The notes beneath the pieces were generated by a model. That model had not been told where the DNA came from. It made no database searches and saw only the letters and a program-made list of their open reading frames with translations. A stretch of DNA of 64,000 nucleotides from Pisolithus tinctorius (lineage: Eukaryota > Basidiomycota > Agaricomycetes > Boletales > Pisolithaceae). Within the stretch, counting starts at the first letter, position 1. Each line of letters starts with the position of its first letter. Positions 9,299 to 20,600 of the stretch are shown here, one piece after another. The translations under genes were made by a program, and so were the position numbers. The DNA lies in assembly GCA_024663395.1 (NCBI GenBank), contig JANFAH010000023.1, positions 124,001-188,000 on the forward strand, in the 5' to 3' direction.

Positions 9299-12200
9299 AT
9301 GCCTTCTCAGTCATTAACAGCCAACTTGCTCACTCTTGCATCAGCAGGACTGCCTTGGGGTGTGCCATCTTGGCAGGCAATCACTCACATTCCTGGGAAG
9401 CCATGGTCAACAGTCAACAATGCTCCTGAAGATTATTTCTCACTCTATGTGCCTGAGTGGACCAACTGAGTCACCAAACAGGTCAAGTCATATGTCACTA
9501 TGGTGTTGGGCATGCCTGTCATGGACCAGGACCACTACATGGCCAAGTGTGTTCCAGACAATGATTCAGCAGCATGCACTGCATGGGCTGCCTTTGTCAG
9601 CAAGAGGTCCTCTCAATGGGGCATCAGCAAAATTATCAATGAGGTTCTGGAGACTGCTGGTAGGGCTCCCAATCAAATGCTGCACAATTTGGGCACAAAG
9701 GGCAGAAGTGTAGTCATCACATTAATCAAGCTGTAATATCACACTGATCTAGTTGCCTCATGCCAAGCCCATGCAGATCTATGACTGTGTGACCCCACTT
9801 GCCTGGAAGCTGTTTGGGGATGATGCATACATAGGCAGGGGAAGCTTTCTGAAGGAGGCAGTCATCAAATTCTGCTGCATAATTCTCACCTTGAGTTGGA
9901 ATCAGTATCACAAGGGGGTCACACATGATGTACATTTGATGGATTCACTCTGTGATGTGGTAATGGAACACCGGAAAGGTGTGTGACAATTGGGATTCAA
10001 ATATAATGGTGTCAAACATGATCTTTATCAGCATTCAGTGCTGAGGGGACTACCCACACAGTCAGCACTATTAGATCTTTCATTAAAGACTTGTGCAAAC
10101 TATTGAAACTCTATGTCTGATACAATGACCAGGAATGGCATGCTCAGGTGGAGTGATACATGGTGGACATGGTCGAAATGTTGAGAGTCATTTGTAAGGA
10201 GCCAGGCAGTGAGGATTCAGACAGTAAGTCATGTCAGAATTATGAGTTGCCACTGATCATGAAATATCTATAGAACTTCCCAAAAATCTAAGAGACATTT
10301 TACTTGGTCTTGCAAGCAAAGATGACATCCAAGCCATCACCCATGCACTGCTGGTCTCCATTGAAGATCTCAATGGTGCTGAATCTGTTGAGCATGTGGA
10401 ACTCAATCTAGATGCCCCAATTGAGCCAGATTGGAAGGAAGGGGTTGAGGTGTTGTCCAAATTTTCTGATGGGCAATTGTGGCAGAAACTCAGAATCCCT
10501 GATCAGTGACTTCTGTTCTTCCAACAATGGACTGACCCCAATGGAATGATTGATCCCTGGTCAGATGAAGGCCAAGCTTGGCTTCAAAATATGATGGAGA
10601 AGATGGAATTGCTTCAACCACAATGGCACCAACTCATGGGAATCTATTGTATGCTGGAGCATGTGTTTGAGGGCAAGCTGATCTTACTGACGGACAGAGT
10701 GGGACTGGGGAAGATGCTTCAGGTGCTTGGTGTGGTTGTGTCTCACTTACTATTGGTATGTCTATGCAAAGAAGAAAGCATTTCCTGGGGATTTTAGTCA
10801 GTCCATTGCATTGTAATATTTCTGCAATGCCCTCATTGTGTTCTAGCTGGTCAAACACTCAACACTCTGGACAGGAATGTCCCAGACTTGTCACACATGA
10901 TCATATGCCCCATCAACCTGAAGCAGCAGTGGGAGAGCAAGATCTGATGTTTCCTAGTGCCAGTGTCCTTTGACCTTTTCTATACACTGGTCATTTAGAT
11001 TCTTGCAGTGCATGGTGGACAGAATTGTTCACAGTCAGCAAGCAACCATTATGCCAACAGATAATCCTTGCAACTCAAACAGTAAGTGAATAACTTCTCA
11101 TGCACTCCATTACCTATTCACCATAATCATGTCAGGCCATCCAGGATGATGCTGTGACCATCTTCACCCCACAGACCATCAAAGAGAAGGCAGGGCATGC
11201 CATCCCTGGCACATGATTTGAGCACATGACCCCTGTGCACTATATGGATGACAATATTGTCTAGTCATCATGGACAAGGTGCACAGTGCATGGAGGCACA
11301 ATCAAATTCACTGAGCTTTCTGTGGACTCAAGGAGTGTGCAACATCAGATATTATAATGACAGCAACACCCATCACAACAAAAGCTCATGTATGTAATGT
11401 GAACCACTTGGCCCATCACAGCTGAAATGGTCTGATAGGATTTATATATTATGGGACAATGGATGGGCATCCCTGGTTTTGACAACCATAATGAATTCCT
11501 GGAGCTCAACAAGGAAATCAACCGCACCAACCACCAGGACTCAAAGCCATTGCATGAGGCTGGCATTGAAGGAAGTATCATTTCCAGCATCTTCATTGGC
11601 ATCCACAATCAAAACACACCAGACTTATTGTCTCCAGAGATTACTCATGAGTGGATGGTGAAGATATGTGATCAGTTTGCACATCACATAATTTGTCAGA
11701 TGATAAACTCTGTGGACCATGCTGGTACCAAGCTGTTCAGCTTGAAGCCATATTTAGAACATACCCTCAGGCTGTGAATGTATGACAATGAGATGGGAGC
11801 ACTTAGGAGTTTTTCCAAGAATTTTTTCAAAGAAAATCCCATTGTGAGCACCAATACCAGAAAGGTAAGTGGCAAAATTAATTTATGTACATGCTCTTTG
11901 ATGTGAGATGGCCATCCTGGACAGCCATTGTATGATGGCATTGGCCATGGGAATGTATACATAGCCAGTGCCACATGTGACACCCAATGTGATGTGTGCC
12001 AACACACTCATGTTGATTGTGAGTGTTTGTGGCATGTGGCCATCTAAGACAGCCACTCACCTTTGGTTGTGCCCTACACACATTTGTAGGGCTATTGTGT
12101 TTGGCCATCCCAGATGGCCAGATTTTGTCCCTCCACTCCACAAGTATAAACATGTCCTGAAATATCTTGTTTCAGAATTTCTACATCAAATTCCAGTGCT

Positions 12201-12456
12201 TGATGCTACATCCAATGCTCAACCTGAAGAACAGTGGTCATTGGAAGAAGCCACTCTCACTCACTCATTGGCAGAAGGAGAAGATGATCAAATTGGATAT
12301 CCTTGCACAGGTCATTCACCACCACCTTGATTCAAATGGCTGTGTGCCCTTGATGATGACTGAGGATGGTCAAACCCTCACCCTAGCTCCAAATTCCTTG
12401 CAGGACATGAGTGACTATGGTGAGGATGACAAAGTCATCATTTACTCCACCCAATA
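9299..12456 (+). pseudogene. SNF2-type DEAD-like helicase gene, decayed and truncated
   Basis: The ATG at 9299 opens an N-terminal part of unknown fold (the frame continues through 9500-9736 and 9753-9986). From about 10254 the sequence shows an SNF2/DEXH ATPase: PQWHQLMGIYCMLEHVF, a Walker A spoiled to RVGLGKM (Thr codon ACG read as ATG at 10714-10716), ICPINLKQQWES, a box II spoiled to DKVH near 11271-11282, MGQWMGIPGFDNHNEFLELN, EITHEWMVKICDQF and LKPYLEHTLRL. After an intron or insert near 11860-12165 come FYIKFQCLMLHPMLN and DYGEDDKVIIYS, the link to helicase lobe 2. Similarity stops at about 12456, where element A begins, so lobe 2 is lost. Many stops and frameshifts make it a pseudogene. 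Confidence 0.65.
11880..12125. repeat. Hairpin-rich insert in the SNF2-type gene
   Basis: Between the recognisable coding blocks ending near 11865 and resuming near 12166 lies sequence with GGCCATCCTGGACAGCCA near 11909, GGCCATCTAAGACAGCCA near 12040 and TGGCCATCCCAGATGGCCA at 12102-12120. These are the hairpin family of 3.4-4.2 and 8.6-9.0 kb. It may be an insertion, or part of an expanded intron. Confidence 0.5.
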
Positions 12457-13084
12457 ATCTACTTCCTGGACCCTGCACAGAGTCCACTTGCAACCTACAC
12501 AGCCACTGATTCCAACCTGCCTTTTTTGGAAGGTTGCATGCATGCAACCTGCACAGCCACCACATAGTTGATGAGGGTATGCTACACAGTCACTGAGAGT
12601 AGAGAAAATAAGTGACTGGTCACTTATCTGGATCCAAGAGAAGAAAGCTGACTAGCAAGTGCTTAGCAAACAAAGTGGACTACCTAAGGATGTAGTAGAC
12701 ACAGCCACTGCTTGCTTGTCTGGATGCAGGGGAAGTGAAGTAGCAAGAAAGCAGTTGACTACTGAGTGACTAGTCACAGCTGGGGAGAGCCAGCTGATTA
12801 GCTGGACAAGTAAAACAGACACTAGTGCTGAATGCAACCAACACAGCCACTCATTGTGGCTGCCTCAAACAGAGGTGACCAGTTGCTTATTTGACTTGTG
12901 GCAGAAAATCAGGGCAAGTATGAAAACCACCAATAGTTGAAGGTAGTTGCCTAATGGGAGCATCCAAATGGGGATGACACCTCCATTTGGTAGTTTAGGG
13001 TGGGTAGACCCAAATAAATAAAGCTGACTGTGGGAAATTTTCCCTTTTACATCTCTGCTTCTTACCATCACCATCTATCTCACC
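12454..13084 (+). promoter_or_regulatory. 5' region of element A with iterons and the AAGCAAC-type palindrome
   Basis: It begins TAATAATCT exactly where the SNF2-type gene is cut. ACAGCCACT-type iterons recur at about 12500, 12552, 12586, 12700 and 12842. A perfect palindrome AAGTGACTGGTCACTT lies at 12610-12625, with variants near 12888. A TATA-like AAATAAATAAAG lies near 13010, about 70 bp before the start codon at 13085. The copy at 2817-3345 is the same region without its gene. I infer that it is the promoter of the zinc-finger gene. Confidence 0.65.
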
Positions 13085-13346
13085 ATGCCCAACTATGTTT
13101 GTACCACCTGTGAAGACAGCTTCTCCAACAACAGTACCTACATATCTCACAGCAAGAAGTGCTCTTCCAAGGCCACCATCCACCTCCCTCACACAAACCA
13201 GACCATTGAGTTGCAGAGGAATGTCATGGGAGATTTCATTTGTAATTGTTCTGCCTTTGGCTGTCCTAAACCCTTTAAGTATGCCAGCAGCCTCAAGTTT
13301 CACATCAAGAAGGCTGGCAGTATATGGAAGGGGCCAGAAATTCAGG

Positions 13347-16300
13347 TGAGCAGTGGTGGGAAATGGTTTCCTTATTTGGAACCAAATCACTCAAATTGCA
13401 CAAGTTATGTTCATGAAAAACATGACTACTAGTCTAACTCCACCTACAAACATGGTACCTCTATTTAAGCAACTGGTTGCTTATTTTTTTTCCTTTTGCA
13501 GGAGAGTGGCAATGATGGACTTGGATCTTGTCCAACCACTATTGATTACATAATATCCATAAAAGGTTTGACACAGGATTACATAAGCAACAAACAGATA
13601 TATACCAACACCAGATGGGTGGCTGAGTAAGTTTTGCTCCTTGAACTGCAACCACAACCTTCTGCATCAGGCAATAGTACAAACAACTACAAACAACCAA
13701 TCATGTCTGGCAATAACAACCTTGTGGTAAGTTGTTGCACTTTGGTAAAATAAGCAACTGGCTACTTATTCCTCAACCCCCACACTAGACCAAAGCCATC
13801 ACTGAGGGTGCTATGATTACTGAGGTAGTGGGTTCTGTCACTGAGAAACAGTTGGTAAGTCATGTCATGGGCTTGAAATCAAGCAACTGGTTGCTTATTC
13901 CCCCCCCCCTTACTAGCCCACAATCCCTACTGGGGGTGCCATGGCTACTGAGTGGTGGGTGCTGAAAAAGAGTTGGTAAGTCATGTCCTGGCCTTGCAAT
14001 AAGCAACTGGCTGCTTATTCTCCACCCCCACCTACTAGACCAAAGGCACTGAGGATGAGAGTGCCAAGGCTGCTGAGGTGGTGGCCTCTGCAACTGAGAA
14101 GGCATTGGCAAGTCATACCATGGGTGTCAAACAAGTGATTGATCACTCATTCTGATTTCAAACCTCATCTAGCCAATGAACACTTTTCAAGATGACCTTG
14201 TGAACCAATTGAACCAAGCAGCAGGCATACAAAAGGCCACCCACCCTGCATTGACAATGAAGGTATGTCATTTTTAAAAATAAAAAAACCTAGCAACTGG
14301 TTGCTTATGTGCTCTCACAGAAAACCCAAAAAGTCAACATAGCTACTCAAGGAAATGGTGCAGACAGTGTGATGGCATCTGCACAAGAGTCTGGAAGAGG
14401 GGATGGAGTGGTGAGTAGACACAACATCTGTGCAAATAAGTAACTGGTCTCTTATCTTGGCCAATGCAGCAATGTCATGTGGCCCAGGCACCAGGAAAGA
14501 AAAATAAGAATAAGGTAGGGTCTTGGTCACACTACATGAACATTTGGGATTGACATGTATGAAAGAGGAAGTGTACTTTGGAAGGAGTAATGGGGGCAGA
14601 AACCACAGAGGGTACTACAGATACCCCAGTATTGTATGAGGGACAGGTAAGGCAAAAAAAATCAATAGGGCATGAATCCCTAACTTGTTTTCTGCTTTTT
14701 TATGTGTAGACCAATAACAAATGTTGTAAACTCACTCAGTCACCTGCCACTGCTGCTACCAGGGTGGGAGCCATGGAGGTGGGTTTTTTTTCAAGTGGGA
14801 TCAACAGCAGTGGTACTCATTAGTATTGGTCTCAGAGTGTGCCAGAACATGGTGACCAAGTGGAACTCAAATGGTAAGCACAGCTTTGACTGGAAAAATA
14901 AGTGACTGGGCACCTAAACTGGCTGCACAACAAATAGGATGTTGATAAGAGCAAGGAAGGTGGAAATCCCACCACAGGGGTGAGCCATACTAGTGGCAGA
15001 ATTAAGTGACCAGTTGCTTATCCAAAAACCATAGGCAAGCCACCAAAATGTTGGCCAAGGCAAGGGTGGAAAGCTCCCCAAGAAAAGCAAGTAAACCAAA
15101 AAGAAGGTATGCATGCCTGCCAGTACAGAATAAGTGACTGGTTGCTTATTTGTGCCATGCTAGATTACTGATGAGCATCAAGGTGGAGATGCAGGATGGG
15201 AAGAGACTACAGTAGCAAGTGGGGTCAGTGGTGTTGATATGACAAGGGTCACCAACTGTCTGACCCAAGAAATGCAGAGTGCTGCACCCACAGAGGGTCA
15301 GGTGTTGGCAATCCAAAGAAATAAGGCAAGTAGCATATTGTTCACCTTGACCACAAAGTCATTGTTAGCTTACATTTGGATATCTGAAATTGACAGAAAA
15401 CTGGTGCAACTAGAGAGGTCAAGGAGCCCAAAGGTCCAAAACAATTCCTACACACAGTCATCCCCAAGGGTGACAATGTGGTTAGTATTCTGATCAATTG
15501 CACAGCTATACATGCTAACTTGACTTTGCTGTAGGTGGCTGATATCAAGACCACAAAAACTGCAGAGGCAGATGCCCACATTTTGTCATTGGGCTATACA
15601 CTAATGACTGTGATCCATGACAAACCTGATTCATGATGTGACCTGGGCTCTGGGCCTCTTCTCAAGTTATGAGAATACAACCCTCAGGATGTGGATGCCA
15701 ATGATCTCAAAAAATTACATGAAAATATCAAAATGCATGGCCTACAGAACCAAGCCATTTGGAGTGCCAGGGTGGTGGCAGTCCCACCTGCTGCCCTAGA
15801 CCTGTCCTCACTCCAGCCTGTCCATTTGGGCACTTATGAAAGTCATGTGTGCTGGTCAGAGGATGTGGAGAAGTTCACTGCCTGTTTCCTCAATGGGAAC
15901 CACCACAGGGAAGATGCTGGATGTCAACCAAACATATGTGCAATATCAAAAGGTGAAAATTCTGCAGGAATTCCATACAAGCCATGGGAATAGGAAGGGA
16001 GACAACAATGAGGAGTTCAAGCTTGGCATGGCAGAGGCACAAGCTGTTAAAGAATTGCAAAAGCACTGTTGTTGGCTGGTCCACTTCATAGACATGGGTG
16101 AGTGGAATAAAAAATAGGTGTCTGGTGACCTAATTTTGCTAACAAACCAATTCCTGATCAGACAAGTTGGGTGCTCATCCAGAGAAACAGTGGTTGCTGG
16201 ACCATTTGACCAGCAACACCCCCATAGTTGCCTTTCCAGATGATGATAACAACAGGTTATACCAAGTGTTGAACATCATTGCAACATTGGAGTCTGCCAA

Positions 16301-17411
16301 GGACAAAGAAAATTACATCAATGAAATTTACTGTCATGCAGGGGGTTCAAGCAAGAGTCACCTGGCACACATCCTTTCAGATGAAGGAATCTATTTAGCT
16401 GTCACCCCCCTGTTGCAGATGAAACACTTTTGTGGAAGGAAAATTGGCAGGGCTGACACAGGAACAGGGTTCACTGCTTGTCAGCCAGACAGTTGGTGCC
16501 CAGCCACAGGTGGTTTAAGTTGTTAATCCATCTTCAAAGCTTGCCTTGAATGTCTGACATATGGATAGCTCCAAATTTTGCTGTGTGGATATGTGATGGA
16601 TGTATTCACATTTTTGGCTGCACCTATCAAAGTCAAGAGGCTTTCTACCATGAAAGCCAGGCCAGAGGAGGCTCCTGAGGGTGAAGGGCAGGGGGAGATG
16701 ACTGAAGGAGCCAAGAGCCATGCCCTAGCCAAGGGATTGAGGGTGTATGCAAGGAAGTTGTTGGAACAAGCAAGGGCCTCATCCTACCATGCATGGGAAG
16801 CGGTGGATGAGAATGCAGAGAAGTGGCTGGAGGCATGGGCACAATTGAGCAGAAAGTGTGAACATTCTTTCCCATGGTGACTTTGGGACCTGGAAGACCC
16901 AAACTCTCAAAAAGTTTGGAAAGACTTGATGGATCAGTACTGGTGAGGAATCCTAAGTGCTTGCACCAGAGAGGGGCATCAGGTCACTTTGGATCCCCAA
17001 AACAACAATGATGACAGGGTCTGTGTAGACAAGGCAGTCAAGATGGACTGGATCAAGACTGGGCTGTTGGTTTGCAAAGCATATCCCAAGAGCTTTGCAA
17101 GTCTTCCCATTGGAAATTGACTCCTCTTCCAGAGTGTCCAGTGTGTCTTTTTCAGACACTGTCAGCACACCACCAGTTGAGCTCACTGAAGTGATCAAGG
17201 AGGTGAGTTGAATCATGTTTGGCTCTGGAGTCAAGGAATGAACACAGGTTTAGGTGGTTACATGGGTTGAGCCATTTTTACCCTTTGCTATGAATCAGAG
17301 GGGGGTCTATGTGTGGTGTGACTACATTCATGCATTGATGGACAATGCACAGTATGCCTTACACAGTCAAGGCTGGCTAGAATCATGGTGAGTTTAAGTA
17401 ACCAGTTGCTT
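13347..17411 (+). repeat. Intron-borne palindromes of element A (AAGCAACTGGTTGCTT family)
   Basis: The motif is two 7-bp inverted arms around TG. Copies lie at 13467-13482, 13752-13767, 13881-13896, 14001-14016, 14133-14148, 14292-14306, 14438-14453, 14900-14915, 15004-15019, 15132-15147, 16116-16131 and 17396-17411. Each is in sequence I read as an intron, mostly within 20-50 bp of the 3' splice site and followed by TTAT or TAT. Some copies changed both arms together (AAGTGAC with GTCACTT, AAGTGAT with ATCACTC), which suggests that the pairing matters and not the exact bases. Confidence 0.85.
13789..14172 (+). repeat. Tandem exon-intron units in element A
   Basis: Three successive units each hold an exon (13789-13854, 66 bp; 13917-13975, 59 bp; 14039-14107, 69 bp) and an intron starting GTAAGTCATG or GCAAGTCATA. 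The exons share the pattern T-K-x-x-T-E ... E-V-V-x-S-x-T-E-K-x-L. The middle one has lost 7 bp net and is out of phase. The unit length is about 122-134 bp. This is duplication of whole exon-intron modules. The third donor is GC instead of GT. Confidence 0.75.
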
Positions 17412-18730
17412 ATTTGGGCCCTGTGCTGGACTGATTGCTGTTTCTGCATTTTCAGATTTCCACCTTGTTCATTGGGCAGCATGCTGCCTTGGGCATGCTG
17501 AATACCAACATGAAGGCACCATGCTTTGTGGAAGAATATACAATCTACACACCAGCAAATCTCCCACCACAAGTGCTGGTGGAAGCTTTTTGGATCACAT
17601 GGAAAACATTGTGCAAGCATATTGTGAGCAGCTCAAAAGCTGGTCCACACATGCTGTCAGTGGAACCCCACCTTACCTGCAGCCTGAGCCCAACCACACT
17701 GTCAATTTCAGCAAATTGCAACCATGGCAGGAGAAAGTGGCTAGGGGTATCATAGCAATGATGCAGGTGACTGCCTTCCCAATGACTTGTATTTAAAACA
17801 TCAAAATGCCAGTGGAATGTTTGGCACCACTGGCATTGAACAAGGGGCCTCAGGAAGCACTCCTAATGTCCAAAAATGCATGGAAATTGTGATCTGATCT
17901 AGGCTCTACCACAGCACAATGTGTTGGTCAAGGTGACAAGTGGTGGTGGTGGGATTGCATTCAGGAGTTCCCTGGTGAAGAGGACAGTGTGGCAGAGCTG
18001 GTCTCAGGTGACTTGATGGACTTGGACAAGAATGAGATCCAAGACACCAAAGTTGTAAGTGCAACATTGGAACAGCAAACACTGGCTGCAAACAGGGCAG
18101 CCATTGGCATTCACTCCTAAGTTGGGCTTGCTGCCAAATGGAAAGGTGGCTCCTGATGTCTGCAAGATGGGTAGAAAATTCATTTTGGTGAGTGGCATTT
18201 GTGCAAGAAAATAAAATAAAAATTCTATCACACTTTAGGCACTGATAAGAGAATCAGAGCATCATCTCAGTTGCATTGCCTTGCCTTCTCAGAATGTATT
18301 GAACGACTTTGGTGAGGATGAAGAGTTGTTCAAGTCATATGGTGTCAAGCTTCCAGAGGTGGGCACCAATTCAGATGTTGAAGAGTGCTAGGGGACACAA
18401 GGAGAAGAAGAAGAGAGGGAGAGAGTTCAACACCTGGACAAGTTCAAATCTGATTACCAGACTATACAAACAGAGAAGGCAGAGAATGCAAAGGAGGAGA
18501 GGAGAGGAGCCAGGGAAGCCAGGGCTGTGGAGAAGGCAAAGATCTTTGCGTCATCCTCAGGTAGGATGGCTCCCAAGTGCAAGCAAGATTGGAGTGTCAA
18601 AAGCAGAAGCAGCAAGAGCAAGAAGACAACTGGAGTGTGGAAGAGTGGGACAAGTGCATGGAGGAAGAAGACCAGTTGGAAAAAGCTGGAAAGTCTTGGG
18701 TACAATGACATTGTCATAGTTGGCTCATGA

Positions 18731-20142
18731 CTGGCATTCACAACTAGCAACTGCTGCCAAAGAAAAATTGCAAGGTATGCACCACAAGTATGATTGGACC
18801 TTTAATTGATCAATTGGTCTTGGACAAAAAGGCCTCCCCTTCACCAAGGCTGTCACTGCACAGTCAGCTACAGCTGATGAGCCTGCAGCCATTTCAGGTG
18901 TGGAGGATGATTCAGTCAGTGAGTGCTAATGACAAGAACCCAAGGAACATGTGAATTAATTGCTATTCCATCCAGACAAGACAACTCAGAGTGGATCTAA
19001 GGACAAGGGCCAGGGCAGACATAGACCCCAGAGAGGTGAGCACCATTGATGTAGGAAGCCTTCATTGACCACTCAAGCAACTTGGCTTCTGTCATGTAGC
19101 ACATACCATGGCAGAGCACAAGGCAGTGATGTCAAAGGCTGCCAGTTATGTGGATATTGAAGCTTCAAGGGATTCTGATGAGCCAGGGAGTGAAGATGAT
19201 GAGGAGGGGGAAGATGGTCCTATGAACCCTCCTTTATTGATGATGGCCCTCAAGATGAACAGCATGAAGTAGCCTCAGAGGATATGACAGAAACAGAGAG
19301 GGAGGGATGCTCTGAGAATGAATATGATCCCAGTCCAAGCCTTCTGGATGCCATGCAAAACATTCCAGAGGATATGATGAATGGCCAAGGCCTAATGCAT
19401 CTGATGGCTGGACCCTGGACACCCTGTGGGCCCTGTTTTCTGCCCTGCATTGGCACACATGCAGGGAGGCTGGAGAGGCACTGCAGGACCCCTGGACACC
19501 CTCCTTCCTCTTTTGGAAGGGGCCCCTGTTGGCTGTGCCATGGGGAGGGGGAGGGGGGGCATGTCAGCATCCCCTCATCTTCATGTTTGTCTTCATTGCA
19601 CCATTGAGGATGTGGGATATCCACCATGTGCATGTGGGTGTGTGTGTGCACAGGCTGAGGCACTTTTGTGTCCATTTGCTGCTTTGTTTTCATTTTTGTA
19701 TGCATATTTGTATTTACATTCATGTTCATGTTTATGCTTGGGGGTGGGAGAGGCAGGGGGGAGGGAGGCCCCCTTGGGTTGCCAGTCCAGGGGGGACCTC
19801 TCTCTCTCTCTCTCTCTCCAGTCTGTCTTCCTGCCAACAGGGTTGGACTTGACAGGCATCCTTGTAGGCCAGGAATGGCAGGATTCCAAGCACCAAGAAA
19901 AGGGGCATGATCACATTTGGAATGCAGTCACCTGAGGGGGAAGTCATGTGACTGTGGCTCATGTGACTCAAAGTTTGGATGGAGCCAGAGGCCCCCAATG
20001 ATGTGATTGGAATCCCCAAGTATGTCCATCCCTCCAGGGGAGGGGAGAGGGAGGACATGGGGGGAAGTGAAATGATTCCCCAGGGGGAGAGCAAACAAGT
20101 GCAAAAGAACCATGGAGACTTTCAAAACATGTCAAGAAGATG
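18731..20142 (+). pseudogene. Acidic, low-complexity coding remnant; no recognised gene
   Basis: Exon-like blocks with GT/AG neighbours continue past element A (18.8-19.1 kb). Around 19110-19270 a frame starting MAEHKAVMSKAASYVDIE passes into an acidic run of Glu and Asp with FIDDGPQDE, similar in character to the N-terminal acidic region of elongation factor Spt5, but too short and biased to assign. From 19.4 to 20.1 kb long frames are open on both strands, with G-rich runs and a (CT)n run at 19799-19818. I attribute these frames to composition. Confidence 0.25.
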
Positions 20143-20600
20143 TGTCACAACTGTGCACTTATCCAAAGTCCCTACTTGCTCTGCACCCTACTCCACTGGT
20201 CATTCATTCACTCTGCACCAACTCCACTTGCCCCCTACCATTTATGAGCTTTTTCCACTTTGTCTGCTGTCAGACTTGTACCAGCCTACCATCAGACCAC
20301 ACAGACCATTCTCTAGGAGGTCATGTGACCTCCCTTCAGACTTCTCCTTGACAGTGTGTGGTTAGCTACTCTGCAGCACATGCACCTCATGGTTCAGTGC
20401 CTGGACTGTTTCCTTTTTGGTCTGTTCTATGTTACCTGTCATATTCTCCATCTTCCCTTCATTTGTTGTCCAGGAAGTTTTTACTTGAAAGTTTATGAGT
20501 CTCCATATGTCAGTTCTGATTCTGGTTACTGTATCTCCATAGTAGTATAAAAGCATATACAGATGCCCTCCAACTCTTTGTCCAGAACAGTTTACATGCA
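20143..20600 (+). mobile_element. Partial LTR of the TGTCA family, acting as upstream region of the next gene
   Basis: It starts TGTCACAACTGTGCAC and parallels the first 430 bp of the solo LTR at 4264-5332, including CATTCTCT...GTCATGTGAC, TCCAGGAAGTTTTACTT-like text and the TATA-like AGTATAAAAGC near 20543. After the TATA box the similarity ends and a gene begins at 20615. No 3' half and no target duplication are visible, so this is either a truncated LTR or a promoter taken over from one. Confidence 0.65.

Larger units (their letters stand above)
13085..18730 (+). pseudogene. Element A: intron-rich zinc-finger and ParB-like gene, decayed
   Basis: Exon 1 (13085-13346) encodes a Cys/His-rich N-terminus: CTTCEDSFSNNSTYISHSKKC, then FICNCSAFGCPKPF and SSLKFHIKKAG, which resembles C2H2 fingers. 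It is followed by a series of exons of 38-90 bp divided by introns of about 55-65 bp to about 15.2 kb. The body has DANDLKKLHENIKMHGLQN, then FTACFLNGNHHRE and CCWLVHFIDMGE (15.7-16.1 kb). That order resembles a ParB/Srx fold (helical 'GLQ..I' segment followed by a GNHR box). Further blocks are VFTFLAAPI (16.6 kb), VLVEAFW, LQPWQEKVARG (17.4-17.8 kb) and a basic Lys-rich C-terminus ending at 18727. Several frameshifts and stops are present. Element B at 52.5-56.0 kb encodes a relative. The function is unknown, perhaps an element-encoded DNA-binding protein or nuclease. Confidence 0.55.

Noticed and set aside
19426..19935. 169-aa plus-strand frame and overlapping minus-strand frame of 195 aa
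   Set aside because: Both strands are open over the same biased, G-rich and CT-rich stretch. The predicted proteins are low complexity with no shared features, and introns are expected nearby.
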